From: Argentina anserina
Taxonomy: Eukaryota; Streptophyta; Magnoliopsida; Rosales; Rosaceae
Direction: 5' to 3'
Length of the DNA stretch: 64,000 nucleotides
NCBI RefSeq assembly: GCF_933775445.1
Contig: NC_065874.1
Coordinates: 7,769,001 to 7,833,000, forward strand
Below, piece after piece: positions 28,001-38,773 of the stretch (the stretch's first letter is position 1; every line of letters starts with the position of its first letter). A model generated the notes under the pieces. The model ran no database searches. It had not been told where the DNA came from and saw only the letters and a list, made by a program, of their open reading frames with translations. A program made the position numbers and the translations under genes.

Positions 28001-29822
28001 TTTCATGAAATCAAGTGGCCAGATTAGCGTGTTGGCAACGTATCTGCCTTTACTGATTGTTGGATTAGCAGAAGGAGTACCTTTTTCAGTTGCACTTGCC
28101 ATCACTTATTGGACTAAGACCACGCTATCTGGGAAAGCTATTGCTCAAAGACTCTTAGCTTGTTACACCATGGGATCTGTGTCAACTATTTGCATTGGTG
28201 GTGGGATGACTTTGATCCCTGAACTTGAATTTGACCTGATGAGCAATGATGGGGATCAAATCATCGAATCAAAGAGTGTTCCTGATATTCAAAAACATGT
28301 TCGTGAAGCTTTATACAAAGGTATTAACGCACCACTTTTGATGCCGTCGACCTCTTTTAGCTCAACACTGCACCGCCTCCTGCTTCCATGGGCCAATTCT
28401 AGTTTGGGTCTTGACAATGAGAATTTGATGAAAAATTGCACCGCGGTGAGCGAAAAGTTGAGCACCGATGAGGAGGCTAGCAGAGTTCTGATGATGGACA
28501 GTGAAACTGGAGATATCTGCTTGTATTGGAGTGGACCTGCATCAACAATATTGCCTATGTGTTTGGAATATTATGACAGCAAAGGGACAACAAAGCTCAT
28601 GGATGAAGAGAAGAAACGTGATCTTAATGAAACTGCAGGGAACATGCAGTCCAAACATCTAAAGACCATTGCATTTGCGCACAAGAAGATTGATGGTCTA
28701 ATGCCTGAAGAAGAAAACAGCTTGATATTAACAGGACTGCTGAGTGTGAAGGTTTGCAGTGAGACAATGAAAGCACTACAAATTCTACAAAAATCTGGGG
28801 TGGACGTTATAGAGTTCCCAAGAGATCACGAGTCACTACCGCCGGAAGGTGAAAGTCCCGTATTCGGAATGGGGAGGCCTCTTGACAAGCTCCACACGGT
28901 GCAACGTTTGAGAGACAAGGGCCATGTTGTAGCGATGGTAGGAGATAAAACACTTGAGACTCCTGCTCTAAAAGAAGCCGATGTGGCGATTACAGTGGGA
29001 AATTGCTGCAGTGAAATGGCAAGAGAGGTCTCTGATCTCATCATCCACAATGGCAGCCTCAGTTTCGTGGTCACCATTATTAAGATCGGACGATGCATTC
29101 ACTGCAACATCCAAAAGTACATCCAAGTTGAGCTCACCATGAATACATCATTGCTTGTGACAATGTTGGTTACTACAATATTTTTGGGAGACTGCACAGT
29201 TGGGGCTATTGAAGTAACGTGGGCAAATTTGCTTGTGACGTTTTGTGGGCTTGCGCTTCTGGTTGAGCCGCCAACGCAGGAGCAGATGGAAAGAACGCCG
29301 ATAAAACAAACCGACTCCCTCATTAGCAAGGCAATGTGGAGAAATATTCTACTTCAAGCTTTATATCAGACATCTGTCTTGGTTGCCTTACAGTTCAAAT
29401 GGAAAGCTCTCCCAGTCCCAGGCATAAACAAGAAGATCATGGAGTCCATGGTTTTCAACTCTTATGTTCTTTGTCAGGTATTTAATCTAGTCAGTTCAAG
29501 GGAGGTAGAGAAGAAACATGTTTTCAGAGGTATTCGAACTCCATGGTTATGGGTGGCTATGGGCCTCAGCGTCCCCATGCAGGAGGCTTTTGTTGAGATT
29601 GCACACGAGGTCGCTGGCCATGCAAGGTTGGATTGGGCACAATGGGGAGTCTGTTTTCTAGTAGCGATTGGTTCCTGGCCAATTGATTTGGCTGGAAAGT
29701 TTGCATGGGGTGTCGTTAGGAAGATTAGAATTAAAATCGGCTCTGGTATTCGATCCACCAGCATGAGGTCAGCTTCTGTCTCAGAAGCAGCTTCTAGTCG
29801 GGAGCTCCTGGCAACTTGCTAG
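18410..29822 (+). CDS. P2B-type Ca-ATPase-like protein (ACA12/13 relative) lacking catalytic motifs
   Basis: Two exons, 18410-18571 (54 codons, donor GTAAGT) and 26991-29822 (944 codons with stop, acceptor TTTTCGCAG), join in phase to give 997 residues, normal for plant autoinhibited Ca-ATPases. The architecture is complete: N-terminal segment, two membrane spans, A domain (VVPGDIVCLESRSLVPADG), spans 3-4, P/N domains and spans 5-10. The catalytic signatures are changed. DKTGTLT is replaced by CIGGGMTL (residues 455-462), TGES by DGTEV (about 273), KGAAE by SGPAS (568-572), and GDGTNDAP by GDKTLETP (705-712). Span 4 reads AEGVP instead of PEGLP, and the span-6 aspartate after WANLL is gone. 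A pump forming an aspartyl-phosphate is therefore not expected. The frame carries no stop or frameshift, so a regulatory or scaffold role is possible, but this is inference. Confidence 0.85.
20298..20903. mobile_element. Inverted-repeat element (about 0.6 kb) inside the intron
   Basis: Left end CATATCTCATTTATAAAAGG and reverse complement of right end CATATCCCTTTTTATAAAAT start imperfect terminal inverted repeats that run about 55 bp inward (shared TATTCATACTTTT/TATTCATACATTTT). CT-rich microsatellite tracts lie just outside both ends. There is no coding capacity. The family is not named. Confidence 0.65.
21010..22200. repeat. 12-bp-period repeat element, diverged copy 1
   Basis: The section 21050-21345 consists of diverged units such as GTGTGACTGGTA, followed by a unique-looking tail (about 21350-22200). 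The tail matches the copy at 50.95-52.17 kb block by block: shared pieces include ATTCAAAGGA, ATGCTCATAATGAAGA-like, ACGGTAGTC/ACGGTGGTC, GGGTATGGTATCAAATGAAA, AATCTATCGTCG and GAAATAAGTGGT. A telomere-like stretch of AAACCCTA units occurs at about 21527-21605. It is probably a non-autonomous transposon family; ends and target duplication were not resolved. Confidence 0.75.
22931..24060 (-). pseudogene. PIF/Harbinger transposase (DDE_Tnp_4) pseudogene
   Basis: Translation on the minus strand gives blocks of the Harbinger nuclease: DCIGAIDGTHIPA with the first catalytic Asp (about 23800-23850), then GKYFLVDCGFTNRRQFLAP with the second Asp (about 23460-23510), then NLRHASLRNVVERIFGIFKS with the Glu (about 23310-23370). 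A short intron seems to lie near 23510-23610. The C-terminus is an acidic tail ending near 22931. The frame is broken: the expected SGWEG reads SG-stop-E near 23690, and further stops and indels follow, so the gene is dead. The region upstream of the first Asp is too degraded to read. Confidence 0.85.
24180..24497 (-). pseudogene. Captured fragment of a plant membrane-protein gene
   Basis: From an ATG at 24495-24497 the minus strand reads MSDHHHH, then an in-frame TAG at codon 8, then an open stretch including LHHLKSTSQLLHQ, a hydrophobic segment NLPTFLFLSLLIFSF and RDHSLKSLLSRLDLTSS before running out near 24180. G+C content and codon use differ from the flanks, as expected for an exon rather than transposon DNA. 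A GTGAAA after TSS could be the original splice donor. I recall a similar N-terminus in an uncharacterised plant membrane protein but cannot name it. It sits inside the Harbinger relic and probably was copied from elsewhere. Confidence 0.5.
24919..25008. repeat. Long GA microsatellite (about 45 units)
   Basis: Uninterrupted (GA) run of about 90 bp inside the Harbinger relic. Frames reading Arg-Glu or Ser-Leu repeats across it are artefacts. Confidence 0.97.
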
Positions 29823-30929
29823 TAGCAAACACTCAAGCATCTTGTTCCAAATCCGGCCAGAAAATCTCATTTTGTTGTAGCTAGCTGCTAGCTTTAGCCT
29901 AGCTAGTCTAGTATAAGTATAAGTTGTTGTACGTACTGCTACGTTTATTCTTCTAATTATTAATTTTCCTCTCCAATATATTCATTGTTTTTTTTATTGG
30001 CAATGAAATTATAGTCTTGTTGTTAATTTTTGTTTATTGAATTCAAGTTTATTCTCTCAGAGGTTACTCATGCATTTATACTTTCACTGCAAGAAAAAAG
30101 CTGAATCATCAGTAATTGTCTATAAAACTTTAATAACTCTTAGTTCTGATAAATAGAACGGTTCAAATTCTATAACGAGTATGTTTTGAGTTATGAGTTG
30201 AACTCATGACCTCTCACCTACAAAGTGAAGACTGATGCGAATTGGTACTAAGCCGGTACTCTTAGCCTCATGCCTACTTTCCAAGTTTTGTTATAATTTT
30301 ATATTTATTTATTGTTGTTCCAAGAGAATCTTTTTTATAATTTAGAATAAATGGAGGTTCGAACTTCTAAGTTTTTATGATATTATATTTTTGTACTACT
30401 ATAACTTAAAAGTAAATAAAATAGTAAATAAAAAACAAAATAAAATTTCTTTAGGCCACACTACGGTCTAAAATTAAAACAATTATCTCCCTTAGTCCAT
30501 TTTTTTTAGTCAGGTTCCAGTTACAAGGAGTGCGGAGACTGGGTTAAATAAAGGGAGGGTGTGAGGTCATTGTAATTCTTGAAGTATTTGAAGGCCGGTG
30601 AGATATAATGGACGTTAGTATTGTTGATAGTATTTGATCAAAATATATCTCGGTTTTTTTTTGGCTAAGATCAACTATAGTGGGATTTAAGCTTGACTTA
30701 ACATTAATTAAATCGAAAAATAGCGTAGCATACTGAGGAATTACAGTATAAATGATACAGAAAGACTTAACTAAAGCATGCAATAGAGCAAATGTTAATT
30801 TCAATGGTAAAAATGGCCAATTAAACAATGCAATCACACATGATAGCAACTACAATATGACATCAAGACTATGACTAATTAACTAGGTAGTTATATATAT
30901 GTAAGAGGTTTAAAAATTAAGGAGATGTT
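29823..30929. other. 3' flank of the ATPase-like gene, intergenic
   Basis: The first 200 bp should contain the 3' untranslated region (AT-rich, with CTAGCTAG-type runs). Nothing else was recognised to 30929. Confidence 0.5.
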
Positions 30930-31070
30930 AGAAGTACTGTTGTTCATATATTCACAGTTCGTCATGGGATGACATGGTTTACAAGAAATCATATATAAGG
31001 TAGAAGTACTGTTCATATATTCACAGTTCATCATGGGATGGCATGGTTTACAAGAAATCATATATAAGGT
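30930..31070. repeat. Two-copy tandem duplication (72 + 69 bp)
   Basis: Unit 1 (30930-31001) and unit 2 (31002-31070) both begin AGAAGTACTGTT and end ATCATATATAAGGT. They differ by a 3-bp indel and two substitutions, so the duplication is recent. No coding role. Confidence 0.93.
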
Positions 31071-32352
31071 CAAAATCTTCCCTCAACATTGACATAAACT
31101 ATACCTATTGCATTGATGCCCCAATATAATGAGCTCGCCTCGACCCCAGTTTCTAGCCATGGCCGGGCAGGGAGACAATCAGACAACGATTATGGACGAG
31201 TTCCTGTACTTCCATATACTCTCTGTCTAAGAGTTGATCGAAGAACTAGCAGAAATAGAGCTTTGTGCTGATCGAGCTTAAAAGCTACCATGGAACTTGA
31301 AAGGAAGATCAACAATAGATGATACCTAGCCTGCGCCCAACTGCAGCCAGCAGAGAGAGAGTTTCAGAAACCATCGGTGCGTACAGCCTATATATAGTAA
31401 ATGTAAACACATACGGACATTTGCGTGTAAATGAAACAGTATGATTGTGTTTGTGTACAATGGAGGACCCCATACAATTGCCGTAGTATTAACAAACTAC
31501 TTGATGAATTGGAATTGGTCCAAACTAATTAAGAAATCATAGACAGAGAGGTCTGAACGCAGAATTAACATGCATTTCCAAGCAATCGCTGCGTATGGTC
31601 TCGATCAGTAGTCATGGTTTTACCAACTAAATGTCAAGACATATCCTGTCTCGATCTGTGAATATTTCATACTTCTTTGGCTGTAATGCACTGGAATTGC
31701 AGCTGACAAGGTTGTAAGTCTCTAAAGTCATTAAGTCGTCGGCGAAATGACGAGTCCCCATCACTATTATAAAGAAAAAAATGACAAAAAACAGCATGTT
31801 TCTACGTGGCGGGCGCGTCTACTCTTCCCTGAAGACCTGGTCAGCCATCTGAAGTCTTAACCGCGTTGGACTTGATATTAATTAGTATTTGTACTAATTA
31901 GATAATTAGCAGATCATCAAGAAATTAGAACAAGGGGGGTACACAATTCTGCAGCTTTGGCAACGAATCATGGAGCAATAGACGAGCTTAATTCACTCAC
32001 TCCCCCTCTTTCGCTCTCGTATCTATTTTACCGAAGTATTCTTCGATATCTTTCTTCTTTTCTCTTATTAGAGGTTGATATAGAGTGCTTGGTATGCAAT
32101 TGTGCTTCATTAATTGATACGTTGAAAATCTTTGCGTGTTGTTTTGAGGAGGAAATTGGATCGTCTCTCGTAGAGATTCAACTTCTTCAATCAAATGTCT
32201 GCTTGTTTTTTAATTAAGGAGGAATGTGATGGTTTATTGGTTATCGTTTACATCCTCTTGAACACAACTTTTTTTTAGTCAAATTACAAAACTTACGTAC
32301 AACTTAATTAAACCAAAACTATATGTTTTGGAATAAAATGAGTATCCCTAGG
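31071..32352. other. Intergenic, nothing recognised
   Basis: AT-rich with short frames only, such as an 86-codon plus-strand frame at 31957-32217 of no known family. No promoter, RNA gene or repeat could be supported. Confidence 0.5.
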
Positions 32353-32401
32353 ATGTAATGTCCACGAGTGTATTGATGAAATTTCTTCATACAATAAAAA
32401 A
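32353..32401. repeat. 48-bp direct repeat, left copy
   Basis: ATGTAATGTCCACGAGTGTA at its start matches a second copy in the same orientation at 38724-38773 (ATGTAATGTCCATGAGTGTA), and both run into A-rich tails. The two copies bracket the nested repeat/hAT region. Confidence 0.7.
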
Positions 32402-33329
32402 ACACTGGTCATTCAAAACCCATAGTCCAAATGAATAATGTTCTTGGGAAAAGATTTATTCTTAATCCTCTCTCTCTCTCTCTCTCTCTCCTTCTCCGAT
32501 CGCCAGAGCTATTCGAGCCCTTGTCAAGTTGAAATCAGTTGTCGACTCATTGACAGAGCTAAACGCTCTTCTCTGTTGTTGGCTTTGAATCCATACAGTT
32601 TTATCAAGGAGCCGCACAAGTACTTTGACTAGGTCGTCATCACAGTTTGCTCCGGCCACGGCTCCGTGCTTAACATGCCAAACCAGGGGTTGGCGAAGCC
32701 GCTGTAGAGGAAGGTCGAGTAAGAGAAGGCCAAGAGGAGAGGATTGTTGAAGAGGGACTTCGATAGGTCCCTCATTCTTTCGATCGGTGGCCACATTGCG
32801 ATGTGGTGGTCTATGCTGATGAGGAAGAAAATACATTGCTCAAGTTCTAAGAAGCACAGATACAGACACGAGTGTCCGTATTGGACACATTTTAACCGGA
32901 CACGCTAAATGAAATTTTTATTGGACACAGACACGTTTTGAACACATTAATTAAATATTATTTTAAATATATATACCTAATTTTAAAAAATAAGTAGCAT
33001 AATTTATTAAATTAGAACAAGATCATCTCAAATATTAAATACAAATACAAGTCCAATAAAGTTTCAAACTTTAAACAAAATACATAGTAACATTCATTTG
33101 GCGATAGTTAATAACTTTATTCAAACTCCAATGTCATCCTTCACAATGTTCTACATTTCAATAACATCATCATCATCAACATCATCAAATAAGTATCCCT
33201 CCAATTGTGGTTCATCAAGTGTAAGGTTGGTCATCTCAAGTCTTCCAACATTAATGTCTTCCAAGGATTCAAAATTCAAATTAATCACCTCCTACATCCC
33301 ACATAAGAGTTGCACTACTATTGTAAATT

Positions 33330-35529
33330 AGGCTTTTCCTAGATAAGAGGTGAAGATTGGTATGCACAAATACTAAATCTTCCGCTCTTTTGTGGGAGTA
33401 GTTTGTTCCTCTTTAAAGAATGAATGAAATTGTATGTACTCCAATTTCTTTCACAACAAGATGAAGAACTAGGTTGACCTAAAAGCTTGAAGGCTATACC
33501 TTGAAGAGTAGGTGCCGAAGCTCCATGGATTGCCCACCATGTAATTGGCTCTAATAAGTATCTATCATTCATAGCATCTTCACTTCCAAACTCTTGCATA
33601 CACATAAAAAATTTGGCAAATTCAATGTTAACCTTTTTTCTGTCATCTTCATCGACAAAGTACCACATGAGACATGTTTTTATTTCTCTTGTAATCTCCA
33701 AATCTTTGTGGGGAGCAACACAATGAGTAGCTTTACTAAGCCATTCTGAACTATAATACCTAAACATTGAAATATAAATATATATAAGCTTCTACTAACC
33801 AATTAAATAAATATGAATCTATTTTATAAAATTACTAAACAAGAATATAAAGTGCACTAATTAAAATAGATAACAAATAAGTGAATAACACTTACTTAGG
33901 ATTCAAAAAATGAGCCAAGCAATGAAGATGCGTGTTGCTTTTGGTCCAACGAGCCATCAACACCTTATGAACCGCATTCCAAAAGAGAGATTCTTCTTCA
34001 AGTTCTTTACTTTCTTTCCTATAGATAATTTTTTTCACTTGAACAATCATATTATCCCACCATTCATACATCAAATGAAGACAATGCTTGTCGGTATCCG
34101 TCTTTCTAATTATCTCATAGATAGGCTCGCTAAAAGCAAGAATGTAGTCAATATTATCCCACATTAAATCATCCAACAACATCTCCTTTACTCTAGCTGC
34201 CTTGAGTTGATCATCTAATCTATAATCATCCCACTTTGGGCTAATCACCATTTGTTGCAAACCATTCTTGATTAGCTTAAACCTCTTAAACATAATAATC
34301 GTAGATGCAAACCTTGTGGGAGCAACCTAAAGCAACTTCAAAGGGCAATGATCATTGAACATAACTAATCTCATTCCATGATTCATTATGAAGTTCTTAA
34401 TATACATAACATGCTCCGCAATATGTTGTATCCAAGAACATGGGTCATATACGTCTATATTGCTCAAGCAATTAGAAGATGTGCAAATATTCTTTAGAGC
34501 AATATTTAATGTGTGAATTACACATGGTGTCCAAAAAATAGTATGATACTTACTTGCTAGCGTTGCACCGGCTTTTGCACAAACGGGAGCATTATCGGTA
34601 ATCATTTGCACTACGTTTTCATATCCAACTTCTTTGATGGATTCAATAATCAAGTTTGCAATTAATTTCGAGTCCTTGTATTCTCCCTCATAATTTACAG
34701 CCCTCAACATCATCAGACCACTCTCAGAAATAGCAATCACATTAATCAATGGTCTTCTTTATGCAACGAACCAACCATCACTACATATACTTACACCTTT
34801 ATCCTTTCATGAAAGTTTGAGTGCTTGCAAATGCTTCTCGATATTCTTCTTTTCCTTTGCAAGAAGTGTGGTCCTTATGACATTGTAACCTGATGGAACA
34901 TATCCCGGGAGAGTAGAAGCACGAATATAAGAGTTCTGGTAATGTGGATTTCTTGCCAAATTGAATGGTAGACTACCGGTGTAGAACATCCTTGCAACCC
35001 CAGCATCACATTCTTCCCTAGCCGAGTTTTGAAAGGCTTTCTCAATGGAACTAGAACCAGCAACTGTTTTCCTCTTCTTTCATGTATCGCCTATTGTTGG
35101 TTCGTGCGCATATGCATGATAAGTGCTCAGCCCAACGCTACTAGTGGCACCACTCCCCCGTTGATGTCTCGTTGATGGTAGAGGAACTTGTTTAGGAGCT
35201 GTATTCGTCAATCTCTCCTTACATTCTCTCACCAACTTGACCAATTTAGATTTGGCTTCATGATTAACTTTAGGGCACCCATAAATTCCCCCTCCTTCGC
35301 TCAACAAATGTACTTGTACTCTAGTATACGAGCCGTTGTAGTACATATTGCTACAATGCCATCTCCAATTACCTCCACTTGAAGACTTGCTAATCTTCTT
35401 CACAAATGCCCACAATGGAGTTTTATCATCTATTTGACAATCTTCATGACTATCTCCATCTCCAACATTAGCATCGGTATTAACTGATCCGACACTAGAA
35501 CTAATAGGAGTTGATCCTCCTGTACTCAT
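33330..35529 (-). pseudogene. hAT transposase (BED-like / DUF659 / hAT dimerisation) pseudogene
   Basis: Read on the minus strand, the N-terminal part has a BED-like zinc-finger region (PLWAFVKKISKSS...WRWHCSNM, about 35350-35430). The DUF659 block follows: RMFYTGSLPFNLARNPHYQN near 34950, VSICSDGW, then SESGLMMLRAVNYEGEYKDS and ITDNAPVC. The C-terminal dimerisation domain has ITWWAIHGA and QPSSSSCCERNWSTY-type motifs near 33440-33545. A probable intron (33766-33893, GTAAGT...TTTAG) joins NPK to YYSSEWL. Four in-frame stops (35080, 34807, 34759 and 34327) interrupt one otherwise continuous frame, and a 1-nt shift lies just before the end near 33380. The gene is inactive as read. Confidence 0.92.
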
Positions 35530-35554
35530 ACTTCCTGAAAAAGAAAAAACAACC

Positions 35555-36365
35555 TGTCATTTTTTCAATACATATATGCAACTTTAAAATATGATAAGTA
35601 ATTGTAGACAAATCCTTTATCTATGATTCAAGTTCTCAATTGTTCTTTAGGATGTCTATTACAAATGTCTAGAATAAATTATCTATAAATAACCAACCTA
35701 ATTACTTTATTTTTAGCCAAAACCTTTACTGCATAAAAATCACAGATTCAAGCTAAGTTAACATTTGTGATTTTTTCAATGCAGATCTGCAACTTCAAAA
35801 ACTGATAAGTAATTGTAGAAAAATCCTTTATCTATGATTAAAGTTCTCAATTTTTCTTTACGATGTCTATTACAAATGTCTAGAAGACATTATCTGCAAA
35901 TAACCAACCTAACTACTTTATTTTAGCCAAAACTTTTACTGCATAAAAATCACAGATTCAAGCTTACTTAATATCTGTCATTTTTTCAATGCAGATCTGC
36001 AGCTTCAAAAACTGATAAGTAATTGTAGAACAATCATTTATATATGATTCAAGTTCTCAATTTTTCTTTAAGATGTCTATTACAAATGTTTAAAAGATAT
36101 TATCTGCAAATAACCAACCTAACTACTTCATTTTAGCCAAAACTTTTACTGCATAAAAATCACAGATTCAAGCTAACTTAACATCTGTCATTTTTTCAAT
36201 GCAGATCTGCAACTTCAAAATTTGATAAGTAATTGTAGACAAATCCTTTATCTATAATTCAAGCTCTTAATTGTTCTTTAGGATGTCTATTACAAATGTC
36301 TAGAAGACATTATCTGCAAATAACCAACCTAAATATTTCATTTTAGCCAAAAGTTTTACTGCATT
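35555..36365. repeat. 210-bp tandem repeat array (about 3.9 copies) inside the hAT element
   Basis: Unit starts, marked by TGTCATTTTTTCAAT or close variants, fall at 35555, 35766, 35976 and 36186, a spacing of 210-211 bp. Each unit also carries GATAAGTAATTGTAGA, GATGTCTATTACAAATGT and TTTTACTGCAT. The copies differ by scattered substitutions and small indels. The array lies directly upstream of the transposase start and may be its promoter region. Confidence 0.95.
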
Positions 36366-37713
36366 ATAACTAAACACCAGCTTTCATTAGAGATCAACAA
36401 CCATGCATGATTAGGTGACTGGAACATCAATTATATTTTTTAAAGACGTGAAGTTTCACGATTTATTTAGTAAAGGACAGTAATTGTAAACACTGAAACA
36501 CAAATGTGATCGCACAACAACTAAGCTATTGTCAGTAGTAAATAAGTCCTATGTATATCATGATGCCTCCAAAATAATCCGAATAAGTCCTATATATATC
36601 CACTAGTCGAGCAGCATGAGAAAAGAATTATCTCAAAGTCTTGGCTTAAATCTGTATGAACACTCAAACTTGAATGCTCACAGGTCACAACATAAGTCTT
36701 CTTTTAAGACTCACTAGAGATGGCATGCTTAGCTTAAGCTTGTTCCATATGTCTGTAAATAAACGCCAATTATATGCAATGTTGCCATTATTACTTTAGT
36801 AGGCTCATCAAGATTAGCTTTAGTGTAGTTATTATGCACATCAAACCGAGGTAGATGCAAATCAAGAACCACAGTTATCACATTGACATGTGAAGTTATA
36901 ACTTATAAGGCAATAACTTCAAGCATCAATTTTTGAGGATGAAAAGTGCAGTGTCTTTACATATCTAAATTACTCGATATATATCATTTGATAGACAGAA
37001 CTGGATTACCAATTAAATAGAATATCTATAGACAGAAAAAATATAATCCCAAATCAAGTCAAAAATATTGCTATGAACCGGATAAACATGTATAATTTTT
37101 GTCGCCAAATCAGGGTTGGATACATTTAAGTTTCGAGACAAGATACAATGAAATAAGGTCTCCCCAGACAGTATCAGTAGTGAAAATCAAGGACAATCCT
37201 GAGCAGTTGACATCATGCCAGGCACTCAGGGTAAAGCTTGAATTCAACACAGAGAGATTCAAACATGAAAACTAAAGTAGTAAAGCTTGAATTTGTGATC
37301 TAAAATGGTGAACCCAAAATCATCAAACAAAACCCCAATTCAACTACCATGTAATCCCAATCAAACCAAATCACTCAATCATAAAAATTGAAAATTTAAG
37401 ATAGAAATGGTGAGCTGGGAGAAGGGAAAGAGAAGTGACGAGTGGGAGGAGTAATGGGCGGTTAGACGCGGTGAAGATTTAGGGCGGATCAGTGGAGAGA
37501 AAACGGAGATGGTGAGATCAGAGGTCTGTTTTTGAGATTGAATATGAGTGAGACTGAGACAAAAACAATTGTCTAAAAAATTGGTAAGGACAAAAATACC
37601 CCAGCATGTCCTCCTTATTTGCATGTCCAAATAGGACACGCGCGTGTCCATTACGTATTGCAGCGTGTCGGACACGTGACACGCGACCCAAATGGCGTGT
37701 CCGTGCTTCATAG
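36366..37713. other. 5' non-coding part of the hAT transposon
   Basis: AT-rich sequence between the tandem array and the right terminus. No gene recognised. The last 100 bp carry the GTGTCC-type motifs and the inverted terminus. Confidence 0.7.
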
Positions 37714-38723
37714 CTCAAGTTTCATAATCAAGGAAGGTACAATGCGAGGCGCGGAGGCAATGTGGCTACCATGGGAGTCTTGACCTCGCAGTTGAGGGAT
37801 GGACTTGGTGCACCGACACTGCGCAGTGATGTGCATGTAGGTTTATGGTGAAAAATTCACAAGTTTGTTTATCGAAGAGTTCCACTATTGTTTGGATTCA
37901 CTATGTTGAGTAATGTTGTTACTGCAGCTGTATATGCTGATAGGATGGAGAATTTGATTTAAATGCAGCATTTTTTTGGGTACTACATTGTGCAAGGGAT
38001 GTTGAAGATGAGAGTTCCGGTCCGATCAGGTTGTGAATTTAGTTAGAAAGTCATGCTGTGAATGCGTACTTTCGGTTTTGAGTAATGAGAGGCAGATGAG
38101 GAGCTTGAGGAGATTCAGTTTGAGGCAATGGAGCTGTCTAAAGATGAGAAATGGAGCGAGGTGAAGTATGCAAGAAGCAAAGTGTTGAATAGGCTGCAGG
38201 ACATGACATGGTTGCCTACATTGTATGATATATGAAGGAATGCAAGTTACGAGGTTGGGGAGCTATTGAGGAAAGAGATTTTACAAATTATTGGGGGTCA
38301 GTAACGTGATTATTGGGTGTTAGTAATGTGTTGTGTAAATATTTTAACGTAATTACTGAGTGCAAGTGATGTGTTGTAAAAATATTTTACAAATTATTAA
38401 GAGTCAGTAATGTGATTACTTGGTGTCAGTATTGACCTGACTTCGGCAATTGGTGGCCAGAGTTTGATGACGAGTGATCAGAGTCCGGTGAGGTTTCGGC
38501 AAAGTATTATATTTTATCAATTTTCTCTCTAAATGAGTGTTATCATAAATGAGGGTAAAATAGTCTCAAAACTATATTTTTGTACTGATTGAGTAAATGT
38601 TAGTTTACATTGTGTTGAAATGGTCACATTTTGCATTTTTTTATTTAAATAGACAATAAAGAGAGAAAATTTGTATGAAATGGTCATTTTTCCAAATTGC
38701 AATTAGCCCCTACCATTTAAATC

Positions 38724-38773
38724 ATGTAATGTCCATGAGTGTATTAATGAAAATTTTCTTACGATAAAAAATA
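38724..38773. repeat. 48-bp direct repeat, right copy
   Basis: Partner of the copy at 32353-32401, same orientation, with a few substitutions and a 2-bp length difference. Confidence 0.7.

Larger units (their letters stand above)
32847..37713 (-). mobile_element. hAT transposon, 4.87 kb, perfect 8-bp target duplication
   Basis: Direct repeats CTCAAGTT at 32839-32846 and 37714-37721 bound the element. Its ends are CTAAGAAGCACAGATACAGA and, in reverse complement, CTATGAAGCACGGACACG, forming short imperfect inverted repeats. Both subterminal zones are rich in GTGTCC/GGACAC motifs, probable transposase-binding sites. A decayed transposase gene lies on the minus strand, and a 210-bp tandem array fills its upstream part. 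The perfect duplication suggests a fairly young insertion, while the transposase already carries several stops. Confidence 0.93.
32402..38723. repeat. Older repeat (copy 2 of the 16.9-kb family) split by the hAT insertion
   Basis: The two flanks of the hAT transposon (32402-32846 and 37714-38723) are continuous once the insertion and one target copy are removed. The right flank matches, in reverse complement, the repeat at 16855-17165: a series of GTCAGTAATGTGATTA-type units at about 38290-38430, then GAGGGTAAAATAGTCT near 38555. The left flank has a CT microsatellite (about 32469-32490) and an open minus-strand frame 32462-32836 of no known family. The matching parts are diverged, so only the family link is claimed. 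Confidence 0.5.

Noticed and set aside
26909..29764. Several minus-strand frames opposite the ATPase-like exon
   Set aside because: They are shadows of the 2.8-kb coding exon in other frames.
35080..35529. The 149-codon hAT N-terminal frame as an independent BED-finger gene
   Set aside because: It continues in the same frame past a stop into the DUF659 region, so it is the 5' part of the transposase pseudogene.
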